A stretch of DNA of 64,000 bases from Shewanella sp. 10N.286.48.A6 (GTDB lineage Bacteria; Pseudomonadota; Gammaproteobacteria; Enterobacterales; Shewanellaceae): the NCBI RefSeq assembly GCF_002873135.1, contig NZ_MCVI01000010.1, positions 21,260 to 85,259 of the forward strand, in the 5' to 3' direction. The notes beneath the pieces are model-generated. The model was not told where the DNA came from. It saw only the letters and a program-made list of their open reading frames with translations, and did not search any database. Made by a program: the position numbers and the translations under genes. Below are positions 11,206 to 19,609 of this stretch, in pieces (the stretch's first letter is position 1; the number at the start of each line of letters is the position of its first letter).

Positions 11206-12027
11206 ATGAACTGTATTGCAATTATCGGCTGTGGTTGGTTTGGCCTGCCATTAGCGACAAGATTAGTTAAACAAGGTTATCAGGTTAGCGGCACTAAGCG
11301 AACCCAAGCCGGTTGTGAGCAGTTATCCTCACTGGGTATTGATGCTTATAAGCTAGATTTAAGTGAGCAAAATATTGAAGCAACACAGCTTGAAGGCTTA
11401 CTTGAAGCCGATGCGTTAATCATTAATATTCCGCCGGGCCTGCGCCGAGGTGAAAGTCATTATCTTGAGCATATTCAAACCTTGGTCAACTTGATTGCAC
11501 CGCGCCAATATCAGCGGGTGATTTTTATCAGTACCACAGGGGTTTATCCTGCTAAAAATCGCATAATGACCGAAGCGGATGCTGCGGCATATGATGATAA
11601 AAGTGCAATATTATTGGCTGCGGAGTCGTTAATTGCTGCAATGGATAATGCTTGTATCGTGCGCTTTGCAGGCTTAATTGGCCCTAAGCGCCATCCGGGT
11701 AAGTTTTTTGCTGGTAAAACCGATGTTAGCGGCGCAAATGTCGCGGTTAATTTGGTTCATCTTGATGATTGCATTCAGGCAATAGAGGCCATATTGGCGG
11801 CGACGAGCTCAGGAAAAAATGTGTCGAGCTATTACAATTTAACTGCGCCGAGTCATCCTACTCGCGTTGAGTTTTACCAAGCAGCGACTGCTGACTTGGG
11901 CTTAGCAGCGCCGCAATTTAATCAAACCCAATTAGCCAGTAAAGTAATAAATGGTAATTTGATTTGCCAACAGCTTAATTTCAACTATATTCATCCCGAT
12001 CCGCTAAAAATGCTAGCAGCTTGTTAA
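11206..12027 (+). CDS. YeeZ-like NAD(P)-binding oxidoreductase/epimerase
   Basis: A 273-residue protein of the extended SDR type. The N-terminus (IAIIGCGWFGLPLATRLVKQGYQVSGTKR) is a Rossmann nucleotide-binding fold with a GxGxxG-like GCGWFG. The segment 'VIFISTTGVYP' corresponds to strand beta-5 with the catalytic Ser/Thr region, and 'HLDDCIQAIEAIL' is the common C-terminal SDR helix. It resembles E. coli YeeZ, whose substrate is not established. It follows the HD-GYP gene by 30 nt and may be co-transcribed. The reaction cannot be stated from sequence. Confidence 0.75.
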   Translation: MNCIAIIGCGWFGLPLATRLVKQGYQVSGTKRTQAGCEQLSSLGIDAYKLDLSEQNIEATQLEGLLEADALIINIPPGLRRGESHYLEHIQTLVNLIAPRQYQRVIFISTTGVYPAKNRIMTEADAAAYDDKSAILLAAESLIAAMDNACIVRFAGLIGPKRHPGKFFAGKTDVSGANVAVNLVHLDDCIQAIEAILAATSSGKNVSSYYNLTAPSHPTRVEFYQAATADLGLAAPQFNQTQLASKVINGNLICQQLNFNYIHPDPLKMLAAC

Positions 12028-12053
12028 TTGATAACTCGTTAGCGGCGAGATGG

Positions 12054-12081
12054 TTGGTATTAAGCAGTGATCAGGTATAAT
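12054..12081 (+). promoter_or_regulatory. Candidate sigma-70 promoter for the S4/rraB pair
   Basis: TTGGTA at 12054-12059 and TATAAT at 12076-12081 are separated by 16 nt and lie 35 nt before the start of the S4-domain gene. Confidence 0.45.
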
Positions 12082-12115
12082 GCAACCCATATTTATGATT
12101 AAAGGCCAAAATTGA

Positions 12116-12349
12116 ATGAGCAGCCAAGTTGCACAATTCGCACTTTTGAGTGGCGATGAGTTTGTTGAGTTATATAAAGTATTAAAAGTACAAGGTTTAG
12201 TCGATGGTGGCGGTGCAGCTAAGCATGTCATCTCTGAAGGCTTAGTCACAGTAAACAACGAAGTTGACACACGTAAGCGTAAAAAGTGTGTCGTTGGTGA
12301 TGTCATTGAATTTAATGGCGATAAAATTCAAATTGTTGCCACAGCATAA
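12116..12349 (+). CDS. S4-type RNA-binding protein, YbcJ family
   Basis: A 77-residue protein made almost entirely of one S4 RNA-binding domain. It shows the usual pattern 'ELYKVLKVQGLVDGGGAAKHVISEGLVTVNNEVDTRKRKKCVVGDVIEF', close to E. coli YbcJ in length and motif order. It probably binds structured RNA; the target is unknown. A TATAAT-type promoter lies just upstream and rraB follows after 10 nt, so the two are likely one transcript. Both products concern RNA, which fits the pairing. Confidence 0.88.
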   Translation: MSSQVAQFALLSGDEFVELYKVLKVQGLVDGGGAAKHVISEGLVTVNNEVDTRKRKKCVVGDVIEFNGDKIQIVATA

Positions 12350-12359
12350 GGATACAAGC

Positions 12360-12752
12360 ATGCAATTCCCTGATGATGACAATGGTAAAATGTTAGCCGC
12401 AATGGCTGAGTCTGGTATTGACTTAACTGTAGCACTTGATGTTGATTTCTTTTTGATTTTTGATGATCAACGCGATGCAGAATCAGCATTAGAAGCACTC
12501 GCAGCAATGGGCTCAAATGGTGAGTTAGAGCTTAACTTTAGCGAAGAAATCGAAAAGTGGGAGCTGATTGTTTGTTTAAACATGGTGCCAACTTATGATG
12601 ACTTGGTGGCTAAAGAACTTGAGTTAAACACCTTTGCCCAAGAGTTTGACGGCATGACAGATGGATGGGGCGTAATGCAACATCAAGAAGGTGATGACGA
12701 GTTTGCTGATGATGAGCATCAATGTGACGACAACTGCTCACACACCCACTAG
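12360..12752 (+). CDS. rraB: Ribonuclease E inhibitor RraB
   Basis: A 130-residue acidic protein of the RraB family, which binds RNase E and alters its activity on selected mRNAs. The conserved core is visible: FPDDDNGKMLAAMAESGIDL, VDFFLIFDDQRDAESAL, then YDDLVAKELELNTFAQEFDGMTDGWGVMQ. The tail is rich in Asp, Glu, His and Cys (DDEHQCDDNCSHTH). The open frame reaches back to 12264, but that part overlaps the S4 gene. The ATG at 12360 gives the family N-terminus and sits 10 nt after the S4 stop behind a short AAGGA. A strong terminator follows. Confidence 0.9.
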   Translation: MQFPDDDNGKMLAAMAESGIDLTVALDVDFFLIFDDQRDAESALEALAAMGSNGELELNFSEEIEKWELIVCLNMVPTYDDLVAKELELNTFAQEFDGMTDGWGVMQHQEGDDEFADDEHQCDDNCSHTH

Positions 12753-12774
12753 TTAGCCTGTTAAAATATTGAAA

Positions 12775-12803
12775 ACAAAAACCACCAATTAGGTGGTTTT
12801 TTT
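12775..12803 (+). terminator. Rho-independent terminator after rraB
   Basis: AAAAACCACC, a 5-nt loop (AATTA), then GGTGGTTTTTTT. The stem is 6 GC-rich pairs extended by A:T pairs, with a strong T tract at 12797-12803. Confidence 0.9.
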
Positions 12804-12831
12804 GTGTCTTTATATTATAGGATGGAGCCAT

Positions 12832-12900
12832 ATGCAGTTAAGGGAAGTTAATATCCCGCAGTATTTATGGAGTCGCATTTTAAATGGCAAGACACATTAG
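12832..12900 (+). CDS. 22-codon upstream reading frame overlapping the NERD/pseudokinase start
   Basis: ATG at 12832 preceded by GGAG (12824-12827, 4-nt spacing) opens 22 codons (MQLREVNIPQYLWSRILNGKTH) and stops at 12898-12900, 17 nt inside the next gene. The large gene at 12884 has no ribosome site of its own and a TAA sits immediately before its ATG. A leader frame used for translational coupling is one reading; chance is the other. Confidence 0.35.
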   Translation: MQLREVNIPQYLWSRILNGKTH

Positions 12901-14869
12901 CTTTGGTACCCCAGTCAATGATGCCGAACGTTGGGCATTTTCTCTTTTATCTGACGAACTTCCTGAAGATTATCTCCTTTTAACCAATGTAGAAATTCCT
13001 ACTCATACTGGCCAAGCAATGGAGGTTGACGCCTTAGTTGTCGGTGAGTTTGGTGTGTATGTGGTTGACGTAAAAGGCTACATTGGTCGCTTAAACGCTG
13101 GTTTACATGCTTGGTCACTGGATGGTCGTCATGTGGACAATAGTTTATCAAAAGCCAATTATGTCGCCCGAGTATTAGCGGGTAAATTAAAGAACAAAAT
13201 TCCTGTGGGCGTTTATGCTCCTTGGTGTCAGGGCATGGTGTTTGTTACAGGGCGTAAAGGCGAAGAAATTCTGGTTGAAAAAGATACCGGTAAACTGAGT
13301 ATTTATACCCCTGCAAAAATCATCGCCGCGTTAACCAAAGAGTGGGGCTTAACGGCGCCGCATATTCATCCTGTGACCGACACTCAAAAAGAAATGGTAT
13401 TAGACACCATAGGCCAGGTGGCACTGGTTGAGCAACGTAACAACAAAATTCAAGATTTCATTAAGCTCAAATGTTTATTCCTGCAGCAAGGCTTGGAAGT
13501 TTGGCAATCAGAATATAATCCGGGTGGCTGGACCGCGCCATGGCTGTTGAAAATACTGGTGACCAGTGAGTTTGACGACAGTATTGATGCCAATTATCAC
13601 GAGCAAAAATTGCGTGATGAATTTAAACGGATTCAGTCACTTTCAGGTTGTAGCTGCGTGCCTTTTTGCGCGCCACTTATTCAAGATGGTGAACAGGTGG
13701 TCTTGCCCATCAGAATGCCCCGTGGTGTGCCACTGAATATTTTTGATATTGGACAGCAAACCACTTATCAGCTGTTAGAAATTCTGCGCCGCAGTGTCAC
13801 CGGCTTACAGCAAATCCATCGCCGCGGTTACACCATAGGTGGCTGGGAAGATAATTGTATATTTATCTCAGATGACGCTGACGTTGAATTTATTGATATT
13901 AAAGATTCACTTAATACCAGTGAAGATATACAAGCTTATGCCACGGCCTTTTTAGAATTAGCTGAAAAAACCGTACAACCACGTATTTACCAATGGTATC
14001 GCGCTGCAGCCAAAGGCAGCACCATTGACCTTGACGCGATTCGTTGTGATTTATCTGCAGTTATCGATTTAGGAGTGTGTGACACTTTACCGCACAAAAT
14101 CGTTATCGAGCAGGGCGCGGTGGTTGATCATCATTACCGCCTCGATCACTTTATTTCAGCAACGCCTCGCAGCCAGCTATGGCGGGCATTGCATTTACAA
14201 GGGAACTTCCCATGCTGCGTCAGTGTTTATCAAGATGTGGATAACCAATGGCACACCCTGAGTAACATGTATCGCAGCCTGGCTAAAATTTATCATCCAC
14301 ATGTTGAGCGTGTGCTGGCATTTGGGCAATTGCCACAGTCGGATGATTTATTCATTGCTAGAGATTGGGTACAAGGGGTCGCGCTAGATGAAGTGGCCAC
14401 AATACAAGTGGGTCAACCCAGGTTGTGGTTTATTCAACTATTAACAGCACTACAATACTTGCACAGTTTAGATATTCACCATGGGGCCATTTGTCCTAAA
14501 AATATCATTTGCCGAGACGGTAAGGCTACCTTAGTAAACTTTGGTATAGGTTCTGATATAGCTGCCAGCCATTACGCTGCGCAATATGCCGATCCGACTA
14601 TGTGGTCTGTAGAAGGCGATGCTGAAAAAGATTTATATGGCTTGGTCGCAAGTGTTGTCGATGCGATTTCTCCAGAGTCGATTAAACAAGGCAGTGGCGC
14701 AGATGCCATGATTAACGCCTTAATGAGCTTTGATAAGCAGTGGCTTGGCGAAGGCTTTTTTGAGGCTTGCTTAAGTATTTTGAAATTTGAATTTCGTATC
14801 GTTCCTAACCGCAGTTATGCCGAGCAGTTAGGGCTCGATGAAGTTGAGTATCAAAACTCTGGCTTGTAG
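12884..14869 (+). CDS. NERD nuclease-like domain fused to two degenerate protein-kinase domains
   Basis: A 661-residue protein with three parts. Residues 1-130 are a NERD domain; it keeps a PD-(D/E)xK-like pattern, with D49 in MEVDALV and D62-x-K64 in VVDVKGY. Residues about 205-400 resemble a kinase fold, but the HRD position reads I318-G319-G320 and the DFG position D338-I-K. Residues about 405-640 resemble a second kinase fold: the HRD position reads H533-G534-A535, the catalytic-loop lysine is C537, N540 is kept, and DFG is N552-F-G. Both kinase units therefore appear catalytically dead. NERD-kinase fusions are known in other contexts, such as PglW of phage-defence systems, but no defence partner is near. 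The role is unknown. It stands alone between a terminator and a GNAT gene. Confidence 0.78.
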   Translation: MARHISFGTPVNDAERWAFSLLSDELPEDYLLLTNVEIPTHTGQAMEVDALVVGEFGVYVVDVKGYIGRLNAGLHAWSLDGRHVDNSLSKANYVARVLAGKLKNKIPVGVYAPWCQGMVFVTGRKGEEILVEKDTGKLSIYTPAKIIAALTKEWGLTAPHIHPVTDTQKEMVLDTIGQVALVEQRNNKIQDFIKLKCLFLQQGLEVWQSEYNPGGWTAPWLLKILVTSEFDDSIDANYHEQKLRDEFKRIQSLSGCSCVPFCAPLIQDGEQVVLPIRMPRGVPLNIFDIGQQTTYQLLEILRRSVTGLQQIHRRGYTIGGWEDNCIFISDDADVEFIDIKDSLNTSEDIQAYATAFLELAEKTVQPRIYQWYRAAAKGSTIDLDAIRCDLSAVIDLGVCDTLPHKIVIEQGAVVDHHYRLDHFISATPRSQLWRALHLQGNFPCCVSVYQDVDNQWHTLSNMYRSLAKIYHPHVERVLAFGQLPQSDDLFIARDWVQGVALDEVATIQVGQPRLWFIQLLTALQYLHSLDIHHGAICPKNIICRDGKATLVNFGIGSDIAASHYAAQYADPTMWSVEGDAEKDLYGLVASVVDAISPESIKQGSGADAMINALMSFDKQWLGEGFFEACLSILKFEFRIVPNRSYAEQLGLDEVEYQNSGL

Positions 14870-14976
14870 TTATCTTGATTTATAGCCCTTCAGGCTTATG
14901 TGAAGGATGTTTGCCCCAAAAGCCGGTACAAGCCGTATTGGCTTATATGATTCGAGGATAATGTAAGAGGGATCCC

Positions 14977-15420
14977 ATGATTATTAAACGCATTACTGCT
15001 GAACGACTTGATGATGTTTTGCCTCTGTTTAGCCAATATATGCATTTTTACGGGGTTGAGCAAGCCGTGACTGAGTATGCTACCTATTTGCTGGAACGGT
15101 TAAATAATCAAGAAGCGTTTATTTTTGGGGCTTACACTGAAGCGGATAAAGCGATTGGTTTCGTGCTTAATTATCAAAGTTTTTCATCCACAGAGCTAGG
15201 TAAAGTATTAGTGTTAAATGATCTATTTGTTGAGCCAGACTATCGAAATCAAGGCGCCGCTAATTTACTTATCCGATGCTCTATTGAATTGGCTCGCGGT
15301 ATTCAAGCCGTTAGGGTTGATTTATGCACTGCTAAGGTGAATTTTCCGGCCCAATCAGTTTATGAAAAAATGGGCTTTGTAAAAGATAGCCGCTTCTTTT
15401 CTTATAGCTTATCGATATAA
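14977..15420 (+). CDS. GNAT family N-acetyltransferase
   Basis: A 147-residue single-domain acetyltransferase expected to move an acetyl group from acetyl-CoA to an amine. The core strand and acetyl-CoA loop read 'VLNDLFVEPDYRNQGAANLLIRCSIELA', with R-N-Q-G-A in place of the usual Q/R-x-x-G-x-G/A. The C-terminal 'PAQSVYEKMGFVKDSRF' is the standard final GNAT motif. The substrate cannot be predicted. AGAGGGAT lies 7 nt before the ATG. It is the last intact gene before the decayed segment that follows. Confidence 0.87.
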   Translation: MIIKRITAERLDDVLPLFSQYMHFYGVEQAVTEYATYLLERLNNQEAFIFGAYTEADKAIGFVLNYQSFSSTELGKVLVLNDLFVEPDYRNQGAANLLIRCSIELARGIQAVRVDLCTAKVNFPAQSVYEKMGFVKDSRFFSYSLSI

Positions 15421-15506
15421 GATTATCCTCCACTAGGTTAGTATCCCCTTTAAGAGTAATAACTAAATCAAAGGTGCTACATGCAAACGGACGAAATTTA
15501 TTTTAC

Positions 15507-15653
15507 TTACTTATACTGTGCGCAGGGATAAGCCCTAGATTTGCATACGCCAGCACTCGCATCATGGTCGTTAATTATTTTCTCTACTGCATCAAATATT
15601 TTATGGGTACCAATATCTACATTATCTGAATATTTGATTTCGACATGAGGCAT
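15507..15653 (-). pseudogene. Truncated CHMI-like (tautomerase superfamily) gene
   Basis: The minus strand from ATG at 15653 encodes 48 residues (start MPHVEIKYSDNVDIG, end GVCKSRAYPCAQYK) and then stops. It begins with Pro after Met, the catalytic proline of tautomerases, and the N-terminal layout plus 'KSRAYPCxxY' resembles 5-carboxymethyl-2-hydroxymuconate isomerase-family proteins of about 110-125 residues. Less than half of that length is present. A GGAG ribosome site lies 9 nt upstream, so it may still be translated. No continuation is evident in any frame. The family call is from recall of the motif and is moderate. Confidence 0.5.
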
Positions 15654-15676
15654 GCAATTAAGCTCCGGAAAATGTG

Positions 15677-15697
15677 AACGCCTCAATATGAGGCGTT
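15677..15697. repeat. Perfect hairpin between the CHMI remnant and the OMP remnant
   Basis: AACGCCTCA (15677-15685), ATA loop, TGAGGCGTT (15689-15697). The 9-bp stem is perfect but neither strand has a strong T tract, so it may be a weak terminator or a leftover of one. Confidence 0.5.
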
Positions 15698-15785
15698 GTC
15701 TATGGAGTACATGTTACATGAGTTTATTGGCTTTATATCTTTGTGTTTAGTTACGTGCTCACTGATCTGTTCATTTCTAAGAACT

Positions 15786-16040
15786 TTAAAACTTATAGCC
15801 AAAATTTAATGTAGTAGAGGTTGATGTTTCAATGTCACCTTTATCTGCAAATAAGCCATCTTCACTTTGTAATTCCTCTCTACCTACAACAATTCCGTAA
15901 GCATGCTTTGAGTTTTCACTAAAAGTGGTTTGCAAGCCAGCAGCAAAGCTGACTAAGCCAATAGTAGGTTCAAACTCTCCTGCTGAACTTAATCCTGGAG
16001 CACTAAATAACGTAACAAACGATAGAGCAAGTAAAGATGT
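15786..16040 (-). pseudogene. Remnant of a small secreted outer-membrane protein
   Basis: On the minus strand 84 codons read as a signal-peptide core (TSLLALSFVTLFSAPGLSSAG), a short body and a barrel-like end (TLNFGYKF then stop, with terminal Phe as in outer-membrane proteins). The frame has no start. A TAA lies directly before it, and the sequence just upstream would give KIFIK only in another frame, as if one base had been lost after the start region. The body of about 60 residues is too short for a barrel, so an internal deletion is also likely. Function is lost or unknown. Confidence 0.5.
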
Positions 16041-16681
16041 TTAATGAAAATCTTTTCTCGGGTTGAACAAGAGGTAGTTGTTAGAGGCAACAAGGTCTTT
16101 TGAAGAATATTATTAATAAAATAAGTTACAACGGAAATAACTTAACAGAAAGTTATCTTAACGAACATAGTGAGCTTTAATTGGTAAAATATTCAGTTGT
16201 TTGCGATTATTAAGTTACTTGGTCAGATGTGATGATAAGCATTTCCTTATCAAATAATATTGATTAACCATGTCATCAACAGAATATTAAGAATGATATT
16301 ATAAGCTTCGTTTTCAACTCATTAATTGGTCAATTTGTGATGCAAACTGTTTCAAAGTAATCACTGTTTTAACTTGTGTTTTATATCCTACTGGTAATGG
16401 CTGATATAATGTATTTTTATGCTTTTTATTTATTTTACACTAACGTTAACAGTGGTTTGTGAGGGGGTTGTTTATCTAGAATATACTATTTTTGTTTTGG
16501 TTTACTTTGAATTTAATGCGTTATTTGGCTTTTTATATCGTATTTGAGCTGTAGTCACTACTTATGGTCATTTAGCAAGTAATTAACACCCTTCTTGAGT
16601 ATAATTAACTTCTATAACGAGGTTGAATAAACTCGTTTTCTTTTGATTCTATTACGTTATTTCGTGATAAAAGGAAAATTT
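16041..16681. other. AT-rich intergenic region before the subtilase
   Basis: About 640 nt of AT-rich sequence with no supportable gene on either strand. It presumably carries the subtilase promoter. An AAAGGA ribosome site lies just before the ATG at 16682. Confidence 0.5.
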
Positions 16682-18448
16682 ATGGAAAAGCTTTTTACTA
16701 TATCTCTTATTACCACGGCATTACTTGCAACATCAGCGCAAGCAGACACCATTCGAGTTGTATTATCTGATTCAGATATTGGACAATCTCGACAAATGGC
16801 AGCAACCATGGCGCAATCTAAAAGCCTTAAAACATGCCTAACTGCCCAAGAATCAGGTGAAGTTATTTGTTTCACAAAACCTCACTCAAAGGCGGCTCAA
16901 TTCAGCACAAGCCAAATCGCTTCAACGGCTACTGCGAATGCAAGCAATCATTACCTTGTTGAAATTAATTCTGAAATAACCACCGCAGAAGATTTACTAA
17001 GCTCACTTCAACACACCAACCAATTTAAAACCGTTGAATTAGACTCGCTTGCGACCTCGCAGAGTGACACCGATGTATTGCCACCTAATGACAGCTTTCA
17101 CGATCTACAAAGCTACTTACATGGCAACACTGTTGATAATATTCAAGGTCTAGGGTTTGAACTCGCAAATCATCTTGTTTCAGATATTGAAGACAAAGTA
17201 TCTGTGATGATTATCGACACCAGCTTCGCCAACAGCAACGATATGGTTTATAGCGGAGGATATAGCTTTACCGATAATGATTTTGCTGAGATCGGAAAAG
17301 ATTTCATCATCCCTGACAATGTAGCCAGCGATTTTCATGGTACGGGAGTAGCATCAATTGTAGGTGCGCTACGCAACAATGAAACTGGTATTGCAGGGGC
17401 AGTTGACAACGTAAGCCTTTTCGCTGCAAGAGTTGGAACAGGCGGTCAAGCTTGGGAGTACACAATAGCGCAAGCCATTTTATATGCAGCTCAAGAGCTA
17501 GATACTACAAACTATCCTGACTTAGAGCCACTAGACAAGCCGATGGATGTAGTGAATATCAGCATGGGTTCAATTGATGATGCATGTAGCTTTTATATGA
17601 CTGACGCCATTAGGCTTGCACAAGCTAAAGGGGTGCTAATCGTGGCAAGTGCAGGTAACGAAAATACAAATGGCAAACTCTACCCTGCTTCGTGTAGTGG
17701 TATTGTGAATGCAGGTGCATTATCAAGTACAAATGAAAAATCAAACTACAGCAACTATGGCGATACTCTGTCCATAAGCGCCCAAGGCGATAATATTTAT
17801 GTACTTTCAAGAGGTGACGCAACCAATGCTGTCACAATGTCTGGCACAAGCGCAAGTTCTCCCCTTGTTGCGGCAGCAGCTGCTATTGCGAAACGTGCTG
17901 ACAACAATATCCAATCATCAGTGTTGTCATTTTTAATTGAATCTACATCACGAACTCACATGACAGCTTCATGTATATCATTCGGTTGCGGTGCAGGTCA
18001 GCTTGATGCGTCAGCGCTTACACAAGCAGTAATTGACCTAAAAAACGGCAACAAGCCTCAAATTAATCATGCTTTATCTGATGAATCAGCAAGTGAACAA
18101 GAGTGGTACGTAAAGCATTTTGGTGACAAAGTTCCACTATGTACGACCAACCAAGTTAACTTTTTAAACGGAAACAGCGCCAAATTAAACACGTTTAAAT
18201 TGAGCAGAATTAGCAAAGGCACTTCATTCACAGATCACCTTGATAATGAAACAGCCGAAACCCCTGTAGAAGTGCTACAAACACAGGACGGTATTTTGTA
18301 CTTTGATGAAGCTACCCAAATTGACAACGAATCATTTGATTACGCTTATCAATTCTGTAAAGAAATCGGCGGCAATCAGATTTGTGATGAAGATTTTGTT
18401 CAAATACACGAGTTTTCATTTGAATCACCAGAGGCTTGCTCTATTTAA
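16682..18448 (+). CDS. Secreted S8 family (subtilisin-like) serine peptidase
   Basis: A 588-residue exported peptidase. Residues 1-21 form a signal peptide (cleavage after ATSAQA). Residues 22-140 look like a propeptide-type region. The catalytic domain runs from about 165 to 455 and has all expected residues: D179 in MIIDTSF, H219 in DFHGTGV, the oxyanion N326 in SAGNEN, and S390 in SGTSASSP. About 130 residues follow the catalytic domain without a recognised fold and contain three cysteines near the end. The frame is open upstream to 16643, but the ATG at 16682 gives the signal peptide and has AAAGGA before it. A lipoprotein gene follows by 70 nt. Base use is more AT- and Asn-rich than the neighbours, and remnants lie on both sides, which suggests an acquired segment. 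Confidence 0.9.
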   Translation: MEKLFTISLITTALLATSAQADTIRVVLSDSDIGQSRQMAATMAQSKSLKTCLTAQESGEVICFTKPHSKAAQFSTSQIASTATANASNHYLVEINSEITTAEDLLSSLQHTNQFKTVELDSLATSQSDTDVLPPNDSFHDLQSYLHGNTVDNIQGLGFELANHLVSDIEDKVSVMIIDTSFANSNDMVYSGGYSFTDNDFAEIGKDFIIPDNVASDFHGTGVASIVGALRNNETGIAGAVDNVSLFAARVGTGGQAWEYTIAQAILYAAQELDTTNYPDLEPLDKPMDVVNISMGSIDDACSFYMTDAIRLAQAKGVLIVASAGNENTNGKLYPASCSGIVNAGALSSTNEKSNYSNYGDTLSISAQGDNIYVLSRGDATNAVTMSGTSASSPLVAAAAAIAKRADNNIQSSVLSFLIESTSRTHMTASCISFGCGAGQLDASALTQAVIDLKNGNKPQINHALSDESASEQEWYVKHFGDKVPLCTTNQVNFLNGNSAKLNTFKLSRISKGTSFTDHLDNETAETPVEVLQTQDGILYFDEATQIDNESFDYAYQFCKEIGGNQICDEDFVQIHEFSFESPEACSI

Positions 18449-18518
18449 GTTCAAACTCGATCATCCTAACTATTCGTTATATGAGCTCAAATAAAAAATA
18501 ATACATCAAGGAATTCGT

Positions 18519-19383
18519 ATGAAAATTCTTAAAACAAGTGCTGTCATTTTATCGTTAACGCTTATTACTGCATGTGGCGGTGGTGATAGTGAACCTTCAA
18601 CCCCTAAGCCTGTACTCTCTATGTCCACTCAAAATAGCAGCAACACAGTATTAGAAGACGCAACAACTGATGTTGTCATTGACTACAGCAACCCAACAGG
18701 GTAGCGTTACATTGACGGTAACTGGACTTGAAGCCGTTGAAGGTTTTGCACAAGTAGATTACTCGATTAAAAACAACATTGTTTCATTTACGTTTTCAAA
18801 TTTGACTGAGAACATCAACACAGTCATTACTATCAACGGCACTGACTCAGCAAATAACACTGACTCCGTAAATGTTGGCTTTGTTGTTGAAAATACAACT
18901 ATCAAGCCCAAGATTGCTGCATTTAACCGCCTCAAAGAGTCTGTCGAAACTGACTTGATGCTACCCCAAGAAATGAAAACTCTAGCAGTTCATGGAAAGT
19001 TGGCCAGAATCTCAAACCGCCTTACGCACCTAGATCTAAAAGAAATGCTTTTAATTGCACAACCACGCATTGACAACAATTCAGCATTAGCGATTATTGA
19101 AGCGTTAAGTGTTGAAGCTCCAACAAACGAACAAGAATTAGACACTCTACTAGCCAATGTTATTACCCTTTACGGTGAACACGCACACAACGCTAATGCA
19201 ATGCTTACAAGTATTCAGGAAAACCTTGATGGCATCATTACACCTATAAGTGTCGGCCAATTTTTTCTTACTGCAGATGGCCAATTAAGCCAGTTCTACG
19301 GTAACCCTAATATGGGTACAGGGGAACAATTTGAATTTGATGAAAATTTTTCTTACTTCAATGAAATTGTTTCTCTACAGTAA
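18519..19383 (+). pseudogene. Lipoprotein gene interrupted by a single-base frameshift
   Basis: The first part (18519-18704) encodes a lipoprotein signal peptide with lipobox LITAC (Cys19) followed by GGGDSEPSTPKP. It stops at 18702-18704. The second part continues in the +1 frame to 19383 as an Ig-like or cadherin-like segment (GSVTLTVTGLEAVEG), then an alpha-helical region. Removing one G from the GGG at about 18699-18701 joins both parts into a smooth 'YSNPTGSVTLTVTG' and gives about 287 residues. It follows the subtilase by 70 nt in the same direction and ends in a terminator, so the pair looks like an operon. A sequencing error in the G run cannot be excluded. Confidence 0.72.
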
Positions 19384-19428
19384 TGAGTTAGTATTTCGGT
19401 ATTGTGCACGCTATGTGTTGTAAAAAGT

Positions 19429-19453
19429 AAAGCCACCGATAGGGTGGCTTTTT
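19429..19453 (+). terminator. Terminator after the subtilase/lipoprotein pair
   Basis: AAAGCCACC (19429-19437), a 5-nt loop, GGTGGCTTT (19443-19451) followed by TT. Nine paired bases, good T tract. Confidence 0.8.
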
Positions 19454-19593
19454 AATGGGATAAAGCGTTTTCATGGGTCGAAAATTTTATCGCGTCTAAG
19501 TAAACTAAATTCACTATGGATAAAGTATAAGACTTGTTCTGGTTCACATAAAATGTACAAACTTTGCCCTGCAAAAATGTTATTTACACTTAA

Positions 19594-19609
19594 TCAGATC
19601 TATCTCACA
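19594..19609 (+). promoter_or_regulatory. CRP-like site upstream of the decayed transporter copy
   Basis: TCAGA, 6 nt, TCACA. The same arrangement (TTAGA-N6-TCACA) lies upstream of the intact transporter at 21238-21253, with surrounding bases also similar, so the promoter was duplicated along with the gene. Confidence 0.4.

Noticed and set aside
12884..14869. The NERD protein as a BREX/Pgl component (PglW)
   Set aside because: Both kinase units lack catalytic residues and no pglX, pglZ or brx genes are present in the window.
18303..18494. A 63-codon plus-strand frame overlapping the subtilase end
   Set aside because: It is an out-of-frame shadow of the subtilase with no ribosome site or domain.
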